Of a DNA stretch of 64,000 bases, positions 42,345 through 56,351 are shown in pieces. Under the pieces are notes generated by a model that saw only the letters and a program-made list of their open reading frames with translations, ran no database searches and was not told where the DNA came from. The DNA comes from Mugil cephalus (taxonomy: Eukaryota > Chordata > Actinopteri > Mugiliformes > Mugilidae). Positions within the stretch are counted from its first letter, which is position 1. Every line of letters starts with the position of its first letter. The translations under genes and the position numbers were made by a program. The stretch covers positions 13,357,668 through 13,421,667 of the forward strand of contig NC_061777.1 of assembly GCF_022458985.1 (NCBI RefSeq). The letters run 5' to 3'.

Positions 42345-45300
42345 TCAGACTCTCTGACCTGAAGATTGATTCAGAATCCCAGCACTGTCCTGACCCTGAG
42401 CGATCTGTGAATGAGAAATCAGTACCTGTTGACTTTGAAACATAAGCACAAAAACAATATTCAAGTGTTGATCATGTCACTTTCATATTGAATTACTCAG
42501 ATGCTACTTGAAGATGCTTGTTTGTCGCCACTGTAAATGTATCAGTTATCAACAACAACCTGCTACTGTTGCAATGAACGTACTCACGGTATTAAGATAG
42601 GATCCAGATAAATCTACAGGGGCTGTAGCTCGGGGAGGTGGACTCCATGTGTGGGCCTGATTTTCTACACGTAGCTGCTTCACCCTGCTCTGAAGGTAAC
42701 TCAGGAGTTTGAGCGAAGCCACGTCTGAGGGGCCGTGGGAGGCAGCAGAGTCCACAGCGTGGAGGGAGGGACCGCAAGCTGGTTTTTGAGTTTCCTGATG
42801 GGAGGAAGACAATGAGATTTTTTCAACAGCAACAAACAAACACAGTCTAAAAGAGCTGAATCAACCCTGCTTTACTTGCCATGTACTTTATACATACGTT
42901 AAAGTATACAGTGTATAGTATACTGTATGTATGTTTATACTGTCTATGTGTGTATATGTGTGTATATATACAAACTTGTGGAGTATACACACATAGAAGG
43001 ACTTTGTTCTCTGCATTCAACGTATCCAAGTGAGCATACTTGCAAAGTTCCCAGGAGCAGCTTGCAGTACTTTTAGGTGTTTGCTCAAAGCACCTCTGAC
43101 ATCACAGAGGCGATCGAACAATGACCTCACAGCCCCAGCACTGCTTCCCTAACCAGCACCGCAATGTTCACGCAAGAACATTAGAACATTTACCTTTGCA
43201 CCATCAGACCTGTCAAACTTCCTCTGCCTCTCTTCTCGAGTCTTTGAAGCTTTTCTATAAAACAAACAAACACACACTTGAAACGTTGTTGAATGAATAA
43301 TTAACGCAGCTACGTGAAGGAGTTATGGGTTGGTACATATAGATAGATGTTACATGTATGGTCATAACAGCTAGGTGATGAGAGGTCATGCTCTTGTGAG
43401 GACGGACAGCTGGTTAGTACGTCATATTTGACAGAGACAAGTTACCTTCCCCTCAACAACTTTGCCTTGCACCTGTCAGATGGCGAAAATCAACATAAAC
43501 AGTTGAATACACAGCATTAAGATATAGCTTTAGATTTGCGTCATGCTGAGCGTGCTACCTCTCCAGTTCAGTGGTCAGCTCTTCTTCAAACTTGCAGGCC
43601 AGGCGAGCCGCAGTGTTTTCCTTCCACTCGGCCATGCTCCTCTGAACCTGCACGAGCTCCAGGTCTTTGTCCTTCAGCTGCCTGCGGAGAGACGACGCCG
43701 CTCCTCCCTCAGCTCCTCCATCGCTCATCTGAGCCCATTTCAGGCTGCTCAGCTCCTCGATGTGGTCCTGCACACACGCCCCAGTCTGTAATCGTGTAAC
43801 CGATGCGGTTCTGAGGATTCGTACAAACACGAGTTATACCTGGATGAGACGCTTCTTTATAGAAGACAAGGCTTGATCTCGCTCCACCCTCAGCTGCTGT
43901 CTCTGAATGCTCAGCTCTCGCTCCTGGAACAACATAAACCTGTGGATGTGTAGTCATGGAATACATTTAATATATAGGAAAAGTCAATATTGTACCTTAT
44001 CTTGTCTCAGCTGATCATTTGTTTGTTTCTGTGCGACAAGCTCCTGGAGTAGACGGCTAATAAATATCTTCAGTTGCTCTCGTAGTGTTCTCAGGTTAGT
44101 GAGAGCTTCAGTGACTGTAAACCTGAGAAATACAAAGACACTGTTGTTTACAGAGCATTCACTTTTTATACCAGTTGTAATTCAGATAATTAAATGATAC
44201 CTGAGAGGTGGTCCCCCTGAACTGTGTTTGGCTCCACTCTGCTCCAGCAGGAGGTGTAGATGCTGGCACTCTGCTCCCAGCTGTTGTTCCATCTCAGCAG
44301 TGATTAGGTTATGGCTGCTCTCCTTTTCTTCAAGCATCACCCTGAGCCTGTCATTCTCTTCCACCGCCAGCCGAACATCCTGCTGGAGTCGCAGCGCCGT
44401 CTTCTGACTCTGCTGAGAGAACAGACCTCACTGTGTCAGCTTTCATGTGACGCCACATCCCTTTGTGTCTCTGAACGACTGCTTTGTGTGGCTTTTCCTG
44501 CACCTGTGCCATGTATCTCTGTGACTGCTGCAGCTCGGCCTGGTGCTCCTCTTTTAGCGATTTGCAAATGGCAGCCATCAAAGACTGCTGCTCTTTCTGC
44601 TGCACATCGCGCTCGCTCTCCAACTCCTGCACTTTCTTAGAGATGAAAAAAAAAAAGACAATCATTCAAAGCCAGAATTCAGATTTGTTTAAGATTATAA
44701 TTTTGTATGTAGTTGGTTGGGAGTCTTCTTACTTTTTTTAGTTCCAACACTTGATGTTGAGAGGCCAGTGCTTTACTCTTCTCTCGCTGCATCTCACTCC
44801 TCAAGCTTTCCAGACTCTTTCTGTGCTGCTCTTCAAGTATCCCACAGTGCACCTGCATCGACTCCACTTTTTCTTCCTCCCATTTCCGCTGCTCCTCCTC
44901 TACTGCCTCGTGTGCCTGTGTGGGGGTACACCCTGAATGTCATACAACCACGCTGAACAGGACTGTGGACTGTATGTTAGACTAAGTACCTTTTTAGTGG
45001 CCTCTATTTCCAGGTCCTCCTCGTGTTTCTTTGCCTCCTCCTTTTGCTGCCGCAGAGATTTTCTCAGCTTTATCACTTCTTCTTCTTTACGCTGCCAGAA
45101 TGGGAGAGGATCCGAACTCAAAGGTATGAAGGGTTTTACTCATTGGGTACATATATGAGTTTGGTTTGGTTTTGCTCTAATGGCCTCCAAACAAGTCTGG
45201 TATTCAGTACATGCATTATATGTTGGCTGTTATAGTGGATTTTTAGCAACACACCGACCTGAATGGAACTTTGCATGAACTCGATGCGCTGTGTGAGAGC

Positions 45301-48002
45301 CAGAGTCTCTTCTTTCAAAGCCCTGGTTTTCTCCTCTTCACTCTGCTTGTTAACCTTGAGAGGAATGGAAGAACAGAAGAAGAAATTTGAGTATTTCAGA
45401 CTTGTCTGTCAACTGATTTTCTGCTCATGAGCCAGCACACTCTTCCCTGATTTAACACTTCTACCTTAATTAAAGATTGAGTAACTCTAATCAGTTTACA
45501 TCAGTGAAATGAAAGAGGCTCAGCATTTACCATCAACATGTGGGTCTGCTCCTGGGCTTCCTTCAGTTCTTCATAGTGTTGTGTTTTCAGGTGCTCTAGC
45601 TCCCCCCTCAGTCCATCTCTCTCTGCTTGTAAGGCCTCGTATTGTTCCTGTACATGCAGCAGCTGCAGCTCTTTCTGGGCCAACGTTTTCTCCAGAGTAC
45701 CGAGTCGGATCTTACATCGTCCCAGGTCACCATGCAGCTCGCTCACTTGAACTTCAAGCGTCTAACGGTAAGAAAGAGCAACAGCAGTGACACATGATGT
45801 GACGTGACATTTTTTTTTTTTGTGCTGTAACGTGGTGTGATGATGAAAGATGTCACCTCAGTCTGTCCTTTTTTCTGCATGTGTTCGTCCTCCAGACATG
45901 AACATCTGTTCCTCAGTGAGTTCACGGTTTCTGTCGCGCTGTGGAGCTCCTCACGCGTCTCCTCCAGCCTCTGCTCCAAGATCACAACAATGAACATTCA
46001 AAGACATTTTAAACAGAAACAGACTAAGTCTGGCGACTGACACACAAACAAACATCTTCTCCCTGGTGCCTCTAAAACAGTTCTCCCTCATTTGGGAGTA
46101 GACACAAGCTTTCTGAAGGTGTGCTGCACCAAGACTCTGGTAGTAACATTTTTTGTTTCCAGAAAAAAAATGAAAATAATGGTGTTGTGATAACAAACAC
46201 AACATAGCAAATCCTTTATCAACCTTATAACCATTTGCCTGCCAAACAAAGTCACAACATAAACTCTATTACGTACTAAAAAATTTTAACGTTTGTAATA
46301 TATAATTTAGTTATATATAAAGAGACTTTGATACTGTACTTCTTGCATGCACTCCAACTTCTCTCTCGCACAGCGCTGCTCAGCAAACAGCTCTGTTTTG
46401 GTGCTGTCCAGCTGTCTTTCCATCTCTTCCCTCTCCAGCACTGACATCACATTGTTCTGTTTGTGGAATGTGGGTCAAAAAAATAAATACTTTGAGAAAT
46501 TATTCTAGTTACAAAAAAAGAGACATATTTACACTGAGAACTGAAAGACATGACTTGCGTGTGTTTTCGTTACCCTGCTCATGTAGGATCCATCTGTCAG
46601 AGTCTGTTTACGTTGAGTCAGAGTTGCGAGATCTTCTTTGACACCTCTAACCTCAAGGAGACAGGATTCTTTCTGTCTCTGCAGCGTCTGTAGCTGGCAA
46701 CTAACACATGCATTGCTTTAAAGTGTAAGAAAACTACAGGATTGTGTTGATGTTGTGAGTAAAAAACATTTTATGTATGTGACACTGTATGGGAGAATGA
46801 GTTTGTTTTTATACCTAATAGACTCCTTCTCTTCATGTCTCTCTCTCAGATTTGACTCCAAAGACTTCCTCTCCTTCTCCATCTGTGATCTCTCTGAAGT
46901 CAGTCGCTTTAATTCCTGCAAGGCATGCTGGGACATAAACCATTAACCGTTAGTATTGGTGCGACTTCAAAACAGTTTTCTAATAAAATGGTGAAGATGA
47001 TATACTTTACCTTCCTTTTCTGCTGAAGTTCAGAGAGGCAGAGCTCCACATCTTTTAAATGAGCTCTCTTCATCCTTAGAGTCTCCTCCTCTCTCTCACA
47101 TTTCTAAACCACATAACAAGCTCAACAATATCATTTGTGTACACAGTGGAATTTCTCAGTCATAAAAAAATACACCTATGGGGTAACTCTTACTTGTTGG
47201 AGATTACGGAGTTGCTCTTTCATCTTGGTCCAGTCTGACTGAAGTTTCTCTGACGTCCTCTCAGGGTTGGACTTCCTTCTCCAGGGGTTCATTTCTTCAT
47301 CAGTGTCTTTATCATTGTCACTCAAAGAACAGACAGTTCTAGGAAACACAAAAATGCACAATGTAAAGAAATGAAATCTTTTTTTTAAAAGAGTGCAAAA
47401 AAGAAAAGATTTGTAAGTTGTTATTTTTACCTATGAGTTTCTTTTTTGTTACGTTGAGCTTTACGCAGAGAGAGACTTCTGTTGTGCACACGTTTGTGAG
47501 GAGATCTCTGGACTTTGTGAATGAAGATAGAAAAAATAATGTGACATATGCGGATTGAAATGTTTGTGGAAATGACGACGGCTTTAAAAGAAACACATCT
47601 ACCTGACGTGGACTGAGATTCACTTTCTTCCTGTGTGGCTGTGTCATAGTCACTCTGGGTGGTACAGTGGTCATTCATGTTCGTGACAGAATGAATGAGA
47701 GAGCGCCAACCTGGTGGGACATCACACAGATTATGTTTTTATAGTCCTGTCAGTATTCTCTATATTTTTTTGAACATTCTTTATCTCTTAAAGAATGAAT
47801 GTGGGTTGAAATGAAAATAACTGTTTTGATAGTAGCTACATTTCGAATGGGCGACATGTTATATCTAAACACATTCCTCCACGTGTCCTGTACTCTCTCA
47901 CCTGATCGCTTGTGAATGTGCTGCCTAACGTGCTCCGTGCAGACGGTATCGAGGTCACTGTCAATGGACACGGTGTCAAAACTCCGCACAGGCACGCCTA
48001 TA

Positions 48003-48035
<33 letters not shown>

Positions 48036-50394
48036 AACAAGTGCTTACAGTTAACGTTTTGAGTGAACAGAATCCCGGCAGAGTTAATTAGGCTGTGTTT
48101 GCAAATGTAGTGTAATCTGCGTGCGGTACCTGCCAAGCACTTGGCCCTGGGAGAACAGCTGTTGTTGTACTGTATGTTTCCATGGTCTGTTACAACCCCT
48201 GCTCTGGGAGGGACTGAGAAAATCAAAATGTGAGTCAGGACTGCAGAGCAGAGGAGTCACGGCTGCAGCATTGATAACAGCTCACAGTAGAAATGCTGAA
48301 ACTATTACAGCGCATTAACTAAACATTTAAGGCTGCGGTCAGAAGAATGAATGCATTAATGTGCTTTACTTATTAGATCAGTGGTGCTGAAATGTTAGTC
48401 CGGTTACAAGCCAGAAGCCCAACCACGGTTTGTGAACCACAGGTTCAGGTGATGTGTGTGTTCAGTTGACATTTCGGACTAAGGTCACTTCAAGAAGCTC
48501 ACATTCATGATGGAAAGGTTTCATCCTTGGGGGGTAATGAATGTGTTGAACACACTTCAAAGGAATTCATCTGTGTGATGCAGAATAAGGGAAGATCTCT
48601 AAGAGAGATTTAATGATTTGGTTACATTAGATTTCAGATTATTTATGTTTATGACAGGACTTTTGACTGAAACCTGAAGCCTAAAAATCTGTAGCAAATT
48701 AAAGGCTATGTGGCAAGAAGCTGTGGATAACCACTCTGATTCAGCTCCCTGTTGTACCCACCGTTGCTATCTTCCCCAAACAACTGTGGTGATTTGTATA
48801 TCTCTCTGTCTCCTCCTTTCTCATGCACATGTGATACATTTACTCAGACAGACATTTCTCCGGTGGCTTTCTTTGCTCCAGCTTGTTTGACTGTTGATAC
48901 TGAGCAGCCACTGTGTCTTTACAGCTTTCCTCAATTCTCCCAACATTAAGAATACGTTTTCTGTTTTGTTTACTTTGGTGCGTGTCACTGTCAGAAATGT
49001 CTGTCCTCTCTGCCTCTTCTTCTTTGTCTAGCTGTTGCATGGCACTGTCTGGCAAAGCCATTTCCACCATCTCCTCTCTGAACCGCCTGCCAAAGTCCTC
49101 AGTGCAGATACTGTCTGAAGGAGGGTGTGTTTCTTCTGCCATCCTTCCGTCATTACAGGAATCTCCAAGCAGCCTCTCGAGCCTCCAGATGACCTGCTCC
49201 CTGCGTGACTCAGTTTCCTCTCTGTCTCTCGTCCATCTGTCCAGCCTCTCGTTAGTTTCCTCGTGGGTGACAGGATCTTCCCAGCTGCCTGGGGTAGAGC
49301 ACAGGACAGAGGAGAGATAGTGTGCCTGGTTTTAATGTTATGCCCGATGGGTGGAGATTACAGCAAGATGCCACCCATAACCTGCTCATTGTGTTATTGT
49401 GCGAGTTATTTGTGTGGCGTACATTAAATGCATGTGTTGCTACTCAAGCAGACAGTCTGACGCTGCGGACATACTGTGCCTAAAGCTGATGACCTAACAG
49501 TAAAATCCTTGGCGAGTTGATGTCTGCGTCTTAGAAAACCAAATGTCCAGAGCATCTGAAGCTTGAGTTTGGCCTCACTGAAATAACTTTTACATGTTTA
49601 CCTCATTAACAGAAATGTTAGCTACGTTTAACAAGAACATCCCTTGTCCTTATGTAAATATTAAAGAAAAGAAAATAGGTCCACTTTAAACATTTATGTT
49701 GACAACCATTTTTTTTTTAGCTTAAAAATGGAGAATTTTTTTATTTCTGATTTTAAAATACTGCATTACCTGATGTTTGCTCCCTTGTCGGAGTGTGTAC
49801 CAAATCAAAGCAACACATGGGAGTGTCATTTGTTTGACTTGTACTTCCCAGGCCCGTGTCTTTGCTCAGAGACTGACTCCACCCAAAAGGAGCTAGGATA
49901 AATGATGCACAAGATTACCAGGATTGATTAAAAATAATAATAATAAAAAAAATAAAATCTGCAATAAAGCGGGTGATGTGACATAAATAACCTGTATTGC
50001 TGAGGTCAGCCTCTTTTGAAACTGCCTCACGTTTCCAAGGCTGGACCTGCATCACAGTTACATAAAAATGTACATGATTCAACTGCACATGCACAGAGAT
50101 AAACAAAATAAAATAAAACTAAATGATAGTCACAGACCTGCAGCCGACTAAGCTGAGCGTCCATTGCATCCAGGAGGAGGTCACAGTGGTCCAGTTTGAG
50201 AGGCGGACAGTCAAATGTACTATTGCTGTCGTTGAAATCTGTGAAGGCAGAGAAAGGCGTTAAACTGAGTATTTGCAAACTTCCTAAACTGTATGAAACT
50301 CATGATATAGACGGACGTCCTTCCTATAAAACTTCAGACCAGTGTGAAGAAGCGTGTCCGTGTCCTCTGCGTCTGCTCTGCCTCTTCCAGCCAT
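42345..50394 (-). CDS. large coiled-coil protein, unassigned (28 coding exons)
   Basis: Exons (minus): 50394-50340, 50238-50138, 50046-49992, 49892-49770, 49288-48923, 48213-48130, 47997-47902, 47710-47603, 47512-47431, 47338-47194, 47103-47011, 46927-46815, 46700-46574, 46456-46340, 45970-45857, 45761-45531, 45354-45259, 45091-44990, 44915-44733, 44635-44504, 44409-44201, 44122-43996, 43923-43840, 43767-43559, 43472-43446, 43254-43194, 42794-42588, 42404-42345. Every junction is GT-AG and in phase, giving about 1,168 residues. Residues 1-400 are acidic and low-complexity with islands (PPLKLDHCDLLLDAMDAQLS, DTVSIDSDLDTVCTEHVRQH). From about 400 to 1,080 it is heptad-rich coiled coil full of Glu, Lys, Gln and Arg. 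The tail has SLKLLSYLQSRVKQLRVENQ and VDLSGSYLNT. No motor, kinase or membrane segment is seen. The pattern suggests a centrosomal, ciliary or Golgi scaffold, but I do not recognise the family. The last exon and the 48923 donor are the least sure. Confidence 0.78.
48003..48034. repeat. (CAA)n microsatellite
   Basis: About ten CAA units, a few bases upstream of the 47997 exon of the minus-strand coiled-coil gene. On that strand they read TTG and serve as part of the pyrimidine-side tract before the acceptor. Confidence 0.9.
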
Positions 50395-50876
50395 GTCCTG
50401 TAGCTGAAGACAAACATTCAGCAGTAACAAACAGAGCCCACATCCTTGGCATGAAGCTGTGGTCGAGACTCACTGGGAAGTCATAATAAAGAGTGGGGGG
50501 GACCGGGGGGTTGTGTTGCTCAGTTGCCCAGGAAACGGGGACAATTTAGCTTGTTAGAAAGACACACAGACTTCGTTTCACTAAGGAGACTATAAATTTC
50601 ATCGCCTCACTATCCACAGATAGACATTAAATCCAGAGGCTGTTACACTTCAGCACTAATGCAGGATTTCTCCTCTTAAATATTGAATTAGTCGTGGCTG
50701 AAGTGCCTAATGTTAAAATAGACAAATTAAGCCATTAGTGGAGCATACATTTTTTAACTGTACAACAGTTAACGGAACTACTGAAGCTTTCTGAAATTTA
50801 CTTGATTTCACTTTGCGCATTGAAACACATTTAAAGCACATCAGTCTATTATAAAGCCTCAAACACACAGACTTAC

Positions 50877-51110
50877 TTTAAGAAGACCGGAGACTTTAAA
50901 TCGATGCCGAACTTGACTCTTCAGAGCTGAAACACACAGCTGCTGGACTCTTGATTGACGGGAGCTTCAGGTTGCCGTGGAAACAGTTAAACAGCTCGCG
51001 ACCGGCACCCATGGATACATCCACGCTCGCCATGGACTGTGAGCGCGAGGAGGACAGGCACTGTCGCGCGGGCATTGAGTCAATAGCGCCAATATTAGCG
51101 CCAAACACTT
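50877..51110 (-). other. non-coding first exon of the coiled-coil gene
   Basis: On the minus strand a consensus donor (AAA|GTAAGT) lies at 50876-50871, and the next exon begins after the acceptor TTTGTCTTCAG at 50404, nine bases before the ATG at 50394. The open frame upstream of this donor hits a stop just before it, so the exon is best read as 5' UTR. Its 5' limit is a guess. Confidence 0.5.
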
Positions 51111-51524
51111 CGGAGTTTTATAAAACCGAGTTAAATCCCACTAGCAAACTTGTTATCATTAAATAAAATTAAAAAATAACGTAATAAGATATTTTTTTAA
51201 GTGCACTTGAAAACGGACTAATAGCCAATAAACGAATACATTAATTAGTACCAGTGCCCACGACGTTTCTTTTCCGTATATGTATCACTTATGGCTATAT
51301 ATGCATACGGCGTTAGCTCAGCTTAGTGAGACTTGAAGTTCTATAAAAAAAAAGTTTATAAATGCCCTATTCTTTGCGTTGCCATTTTGTATATTTTGTG
51401 TATTGCTCATCTACACCTTTGTATATTTTACATAAACTATATTTTGCATAAACTTTGTATACATACTACCTTCATTTTATTTTATTGTTTTTACCCTTTA
51501 TCTTTATGCTGACTGTAATTCCTC

Positions 51525-51637
<113 letters not shown>

Positions 51638-51984
51638 GTAGTATATGGTCCTCTCCATTTGTTCTTAGCATCTGTTTTCTGTTTTGGGGATGTCTATATA
51701 AAGTTTAAAGGTTAAAGGGTAATGTGCCAGTTGTCAGCCCGTAAAACTGCTAGACGTAAGGAGATACGTTTTGTTTGTGAATGGGGGCTCTTGGGGATGA
51801 GAATCATATATAAGGGGTCTGTAGGAGCTAAGTGGGAGAGGGGGTTCGACGATTGGCCAGAAGCTCTCTCAGATTCAACTGTGTTTTTGACATCGTTCTT
51901 TCTTGTAAATAAACCTTTTTAAATGCAACATAAGACTTGTCAGCGGTGATCACTTCTTTCTTCAGCACATCAATGTACAACATT

Positions 51985-52033
51985 ATCCATCCATCCATCC
52001 ATCCATCCATCCATCCATCCATCCATCCATCCA
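51985..52033. repeat. (ATCC)n microsatellite
   Basis: About 12 perfect units, 350 bases from the ATCT array. Confidence 0.95.
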
Positions 52034-53468
52034 AACAAATTACACAGTTCTTCATGCCATATAGTGTTTTTAAAGTTTAAAGTTAAAGTTGTACTTTACA
52101 TCTGGAAGCTGTAGTGACAATATGGATCTTTTTTATTTTCATTAAAATGGGAGTTGTTTAATTAAAAGCATAACAAATACACTATACCAATAAAACGAAA
52201 AATATCACAATTAAAAACCAAACAGACTAACATCCAGTGTCAACAATAACAACTTTATTATCCTCTTTTTTCATCATTGTGTCTTTGTTGTTTAAAGACA
52301 GTGTTATACAAGTATATTAAAAGGAGAACACAATAAAAAAAAGAAGAAGAAGAAAACCTCAGTTGAATCCACAGTTACATCTGTGTGCACTTCTGTGTAT
52401 TTGGGAAGTAAGAGTAGTAGTCAAGGCAAGTCAGTCACCTTTACCTCCTGTACCAGGCCGCTGCTGTGTTGTGTCTCATAACTTCTAACATCATAAAGAT
52501 TATTAATGTCATCAACCTCTCACTACAAAGCTAGGAGTCACAGTCCAACAGTCCAAAGAGAAGCAGGGTTCAGTTTAGACAAGGCAAAAAAATATCCCAC
52601 CCCGTCACCTTCAATAATTTACTTCTTCCTCAGAGCTAAGCAGAATCAAATGAGACAGACGTGTGTGCCTCACCCACATAAAAATCAAGCTCGGTATGCA
52701 TATAAACAATATGAAAACACCAATTTAAGAATAATGGCACCCATGAGAAGGAAGAAATCAGAACAGAAAACAAAAGCGTAAAAATTAAAGCTAAGAATCA
52801 CACCATCATGACTTAAGAGTTATGAGACAAACAACGAGAAGAGGGGTAACATTAGAACCCTCTGAGATTAGGGAAGGCAGATGAAGAGGTTTTATTCTAG
52901 TATACAGTAAACTCTCCATTTACACTTTGGTTGCTTTTGTATCCCTTTCTGCATGAGGCAGATAGCCGCTTTGTTTGAAGCAACAACAGCCACGAACCAA
53001 CAGATCTACTCCTCGCTGCGTTATTGCTACGGCTGTCCGGTACTGTTACAGGCCCGTAAAGGGGGCAACTTCAGTAGTCACCATCAAGTGCTGAGGTCAC
53101 GTTATTTGGAAATATATTAATCAAAACATACGATGAGCTCTCTGTTATCATTCAAAATATAATATGTATTCTCAAATATAAAATCATCTCAAACGCAGTA
53201 TATTAAAGTAAACCTCTAGTGAGCCTCACATTGATCACTGAGAATAAGGAAATCACAGATCAGCTTTTCTTCTCCGCCGTTCACCATTCACCATTCTGAA
53301 TTAACAGTTGTCAAGATGAAACTTCGATAGTGTCCATCCTCACGTGTGACACTCTTGATATGATTAAAAGTGTACACGACTGCTGTCAACACCTATGTAC
53401 CTGTGAGTCTGTGAAGTCTGTGCCAAGCAGGTGAACAAGATAAGAACCAAAGCAGAAAAGCAAGATTA

Positions 53469-53930
53469 AAGGAATAGTTTAACATTTTGGGAAATCTGAT
53501 TTAGTCTTTTTGCAAACCAAAACTCTCATACTGTGTGTTCAACGTAGAGCAAACCCAGCAGCAGACTAGCTTATCTTAGCATTAAAAGACCAAAGACGAG
53601 CTAAACTTGCCTGACAGCAGGCACCTAATTGTTAATTTCCTGCTTTCAGATCAAAACCCTAAAGTGCAGAAACAGCAAGATGTGGTTTTATCAGGTCGTC
53701 ATGGGCGAGACCGCCTCTGACTTCCTGAGGATTACACAGATATGTTTTAATTGGTGGCAGGCAGATTGTTAGACAGAGTCAGACTCAAATTCAGTCTCTG
53801 TGCTAAGCTAAACTTAAGCGAAGCTGCAGCTCATATTTACAGTCACAAGAGAGGTATCCATCTTCTCATCTAACACAGGCAAACAAAACAATTCTATTTC
53901 ATAAAGTAGTGAATTATTCCTTTAAAGATA
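53469..53930. repeat. MITE-like palindromic repeat, copy 2
   Basis: Starts AAAGGAATAGTTTAACATTT and ends AGTGAATTATTCCTTTAAAG, imperfect inverted repeats. Inside are ACTAGCTTATCTTAGCATTA and the mirror GTGCTAAGCTAAACTTAAGC, and a GATGTGGTTTTATCAGG block. Same family as the copy near 8.1 kb but with both ends kept. No protein is encoded, so it is a non-autonomous element. Confidence 0.7.
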
Positions 53931-55709
53931 TTCAGTGACTGATTAAACTGCACTCATGGCCACCACAAAAAAAAATGTATTAAAACTTTATATGTAAATG
54001 AGCAAAGAAGCAGCTTTTGGTGCAAAAATTAAAATAAAAATCATCATTCATTTCATTATCAAATAATCAATTCCCCGACAGAGAATCTCACATTTCAAGA
54101 GCTCATATTATCACACTGAAAATCGCTATCTGCCAAGTAGTCGGCACAGAATAGTTCTGCGATGGGTCTTTTCTCCAGGGCAGTTTTCATTTGGCCTGCA
54201 GAAGAAACAACTACACCACAGCTATTAATGTGTAACAATAAGGATCGTTATAAAAACTGATTTTCTGTGTGTTAAGACAGCTTTTGGCCAAATAGCGGGA
54301 AACTCAGTCCATCTTTGCAGAATCAGTCTGGATTCAAAACTAAAATTACAGCAAATCCTTCAGTTTCATTCAGCTTTTTTTTTTTCTCAGTACAGATAAC
54401 TTAATATTCAGATTAGTATAATTATTCTCCATTTTACAATATCATTGTTTTATCACAAAATATTCACACAAATAGACTAGATGGTAGTTACAATACCTCC
54501 AGCCACGAATTCTACATTCCTAACAATAATTACAAAAAAATACTAACAGGATTTCAAAACTCTTATCGCCGTAGACTTGTAGTGCACAGGTCAGGGGACT
54601 CGTTCCCTTATTCAGTCAGTTAAAGGCAAAAAGACTCAGGGTACCTTTGTGAGCTGATCCCAGATCAGCATGTCCACAAACAGTGAATGAGTTGTGGTGA
54701 GGCTGGAGCGTCAGCGGGGGGGACACCGTGGCTCTGCGGCTACAGCTGACCGCACAGTGGAGTGCTACAGGAACCAGCCCCGTCTGCTTCTATACCCTCC
54801 CGTCAGCTGAGGCCACTCTGGGCTCCTTCGAGAATCCGCTCCAGTCTCAAATACGGAAATCTCACTGGAAATGTCTGAGCTACAAACTAGTGACTACTAG
54901 AGGCTGTGGAGCTAATGTTTACTATAGAAACCAACATGTTCCCGGGTGGTAAGTGCTGACTGTCTCAGTGATTAGGTGCAGACTTAATACTCTTTTAAGA
55001 TCATTGAGAGTGATGTTCGTCAGAATGGATACCATGCGGGATGTCACCAAGGATACGGTGTGTGTAGGAGAGCACCAGAGGACAAGGTAAAGTTGTGAAA
55101 TGTTCTCAATATCAACACAGAGATATGTACTAACCTCTAGTCAACCACAGTGAAAAGTGCTTACGTCTTTAAAGGAGATCCTTATTGAAGTGATATGAAT
55201 GTGTTGAAGTATAGTTTAATGTTGTACCACTGCCGGTGCACTAATGTGTTACGACTAAGGGTTTATCTACTACCTGGCTAATCAGAGTCACAAATGGAGA
55301 ATGAGAAGATCTAGAGGCAATTCACATTCAAAATATGAAATGGATAAGTAGCGATATTATCTCTGAAAGGACTGAACAGACTTCAGAGGGAAATTGAGAA
55401 AATATTCCAAAACATTACAATTAATCTTATTTAATATTTTCCTTATTTTGACAATCAAACACTGGACTTACTTCGTTCCCCTTGTCTATTTTTGAGTCAA
55501 AAATATTTTTTTCTTAAATCTCTTTTTACTTGGCAATGATTACTATGATCAGCTCATTCTGACCAAACCAGCTATATAGTGGGCTCTACCTTGTTAGTGG
55601 AGCTCAATAGTAAAATAATTTGCAAAAATACTGAAATAGAATAAAGCCTGCGATTTGATATAACGACGTAACATTCCTACCACATATCTTTCTGTAGTAA
55701 TTGATTCTT

Positions 55710-55715
55710 TTTATT
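55710..55715 (-). terminator. poly(A) signal candidate of osbp2
   Basis: AATAAA on the minus strand, about 640 bases after the osbp2 stop at 56352. It is the first such hexamer that gives a plausible 3' UTR; transcripts may run further. Confidence 0.4.
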
Positions 55716-56351
55716 AATTTATTTAATGTTTAACACTTTTGGTCTCCGTAGTTGATAACAAGGCTGAAGAGACAGACGCTGCATTCATGTCTTCCCTCTT
55801 CGCCTCTTTCTTAAGCAACCTATAGGGGCAAATAATGAGCATTTGAAATAATCTCGATTATGAACAATTGAAAACTAATTTCAGCCTAAATAAATCTCAG
55901 TTGTGTTGAATGGGATAGAAGACTTGCAACAACTGAAATACTGAAGTGTGTATTCAACACTGTTCGACTTGTGACTTTGCAAGTCTGCAATGAGCTGATT
56001 GGACGTCGGTTTGTTTCTCCGACTAATAAACCTCTTCGATGGGGTGAACACAGGAAAGTGCATTGTGGGTAGAGTTTACGGAGCACCGCAGCATCGGGAC
56101 TGTGCAGGTGTTACAATTCCATTTTTTATCACACCTGCACAGTATCTCACTGGTGTTTCAGTACAGTGTCAGAGAACGAGTGTACGTTTGGAGGTACGTT
56201 TAATCCGAGAGTGTGGAAAAACACACACATTCTCACAATGACAAACGTCCACAGCGGGCTCGTCAGCCAGCTCCACTGCTTAGGGACCGGAGGCCGAGCA
56301 GTTCCTTGTCTGTCGTCTGAGGTTTGGTGTGATCCGAGTTGAGTTCCTGGG

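Noticed and set aside
42549-42587. Read-through end of the coiled-coil protein after SYLNT
   Set aside because: A strong GTGAGT donor follows SYLNT, and a phase-matched final exon at 42404-42345 is available, so the read-through is less likely the main form.
50896-51108. A 70-residue minus-strand open frame as the N-terminus of the coiled-coil protein
   Set aside because: It stops just before a consensus donor, so it cannot be joined in frame to the next exon. It is better read as 5' UTR.
51300-51330. A tRNA-like GTTAGCTCAGC string
   Set aside because: No acceptor stem, anticodon arm or T-arm can be drawn around it.
54728-54952. A 74-residue plus-strand open frame in the gene-poor interval
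   Set aside because: No similarity, no splice sites and no poly(A) context; it lies antisense to the presumed osbp2 3' UTR.
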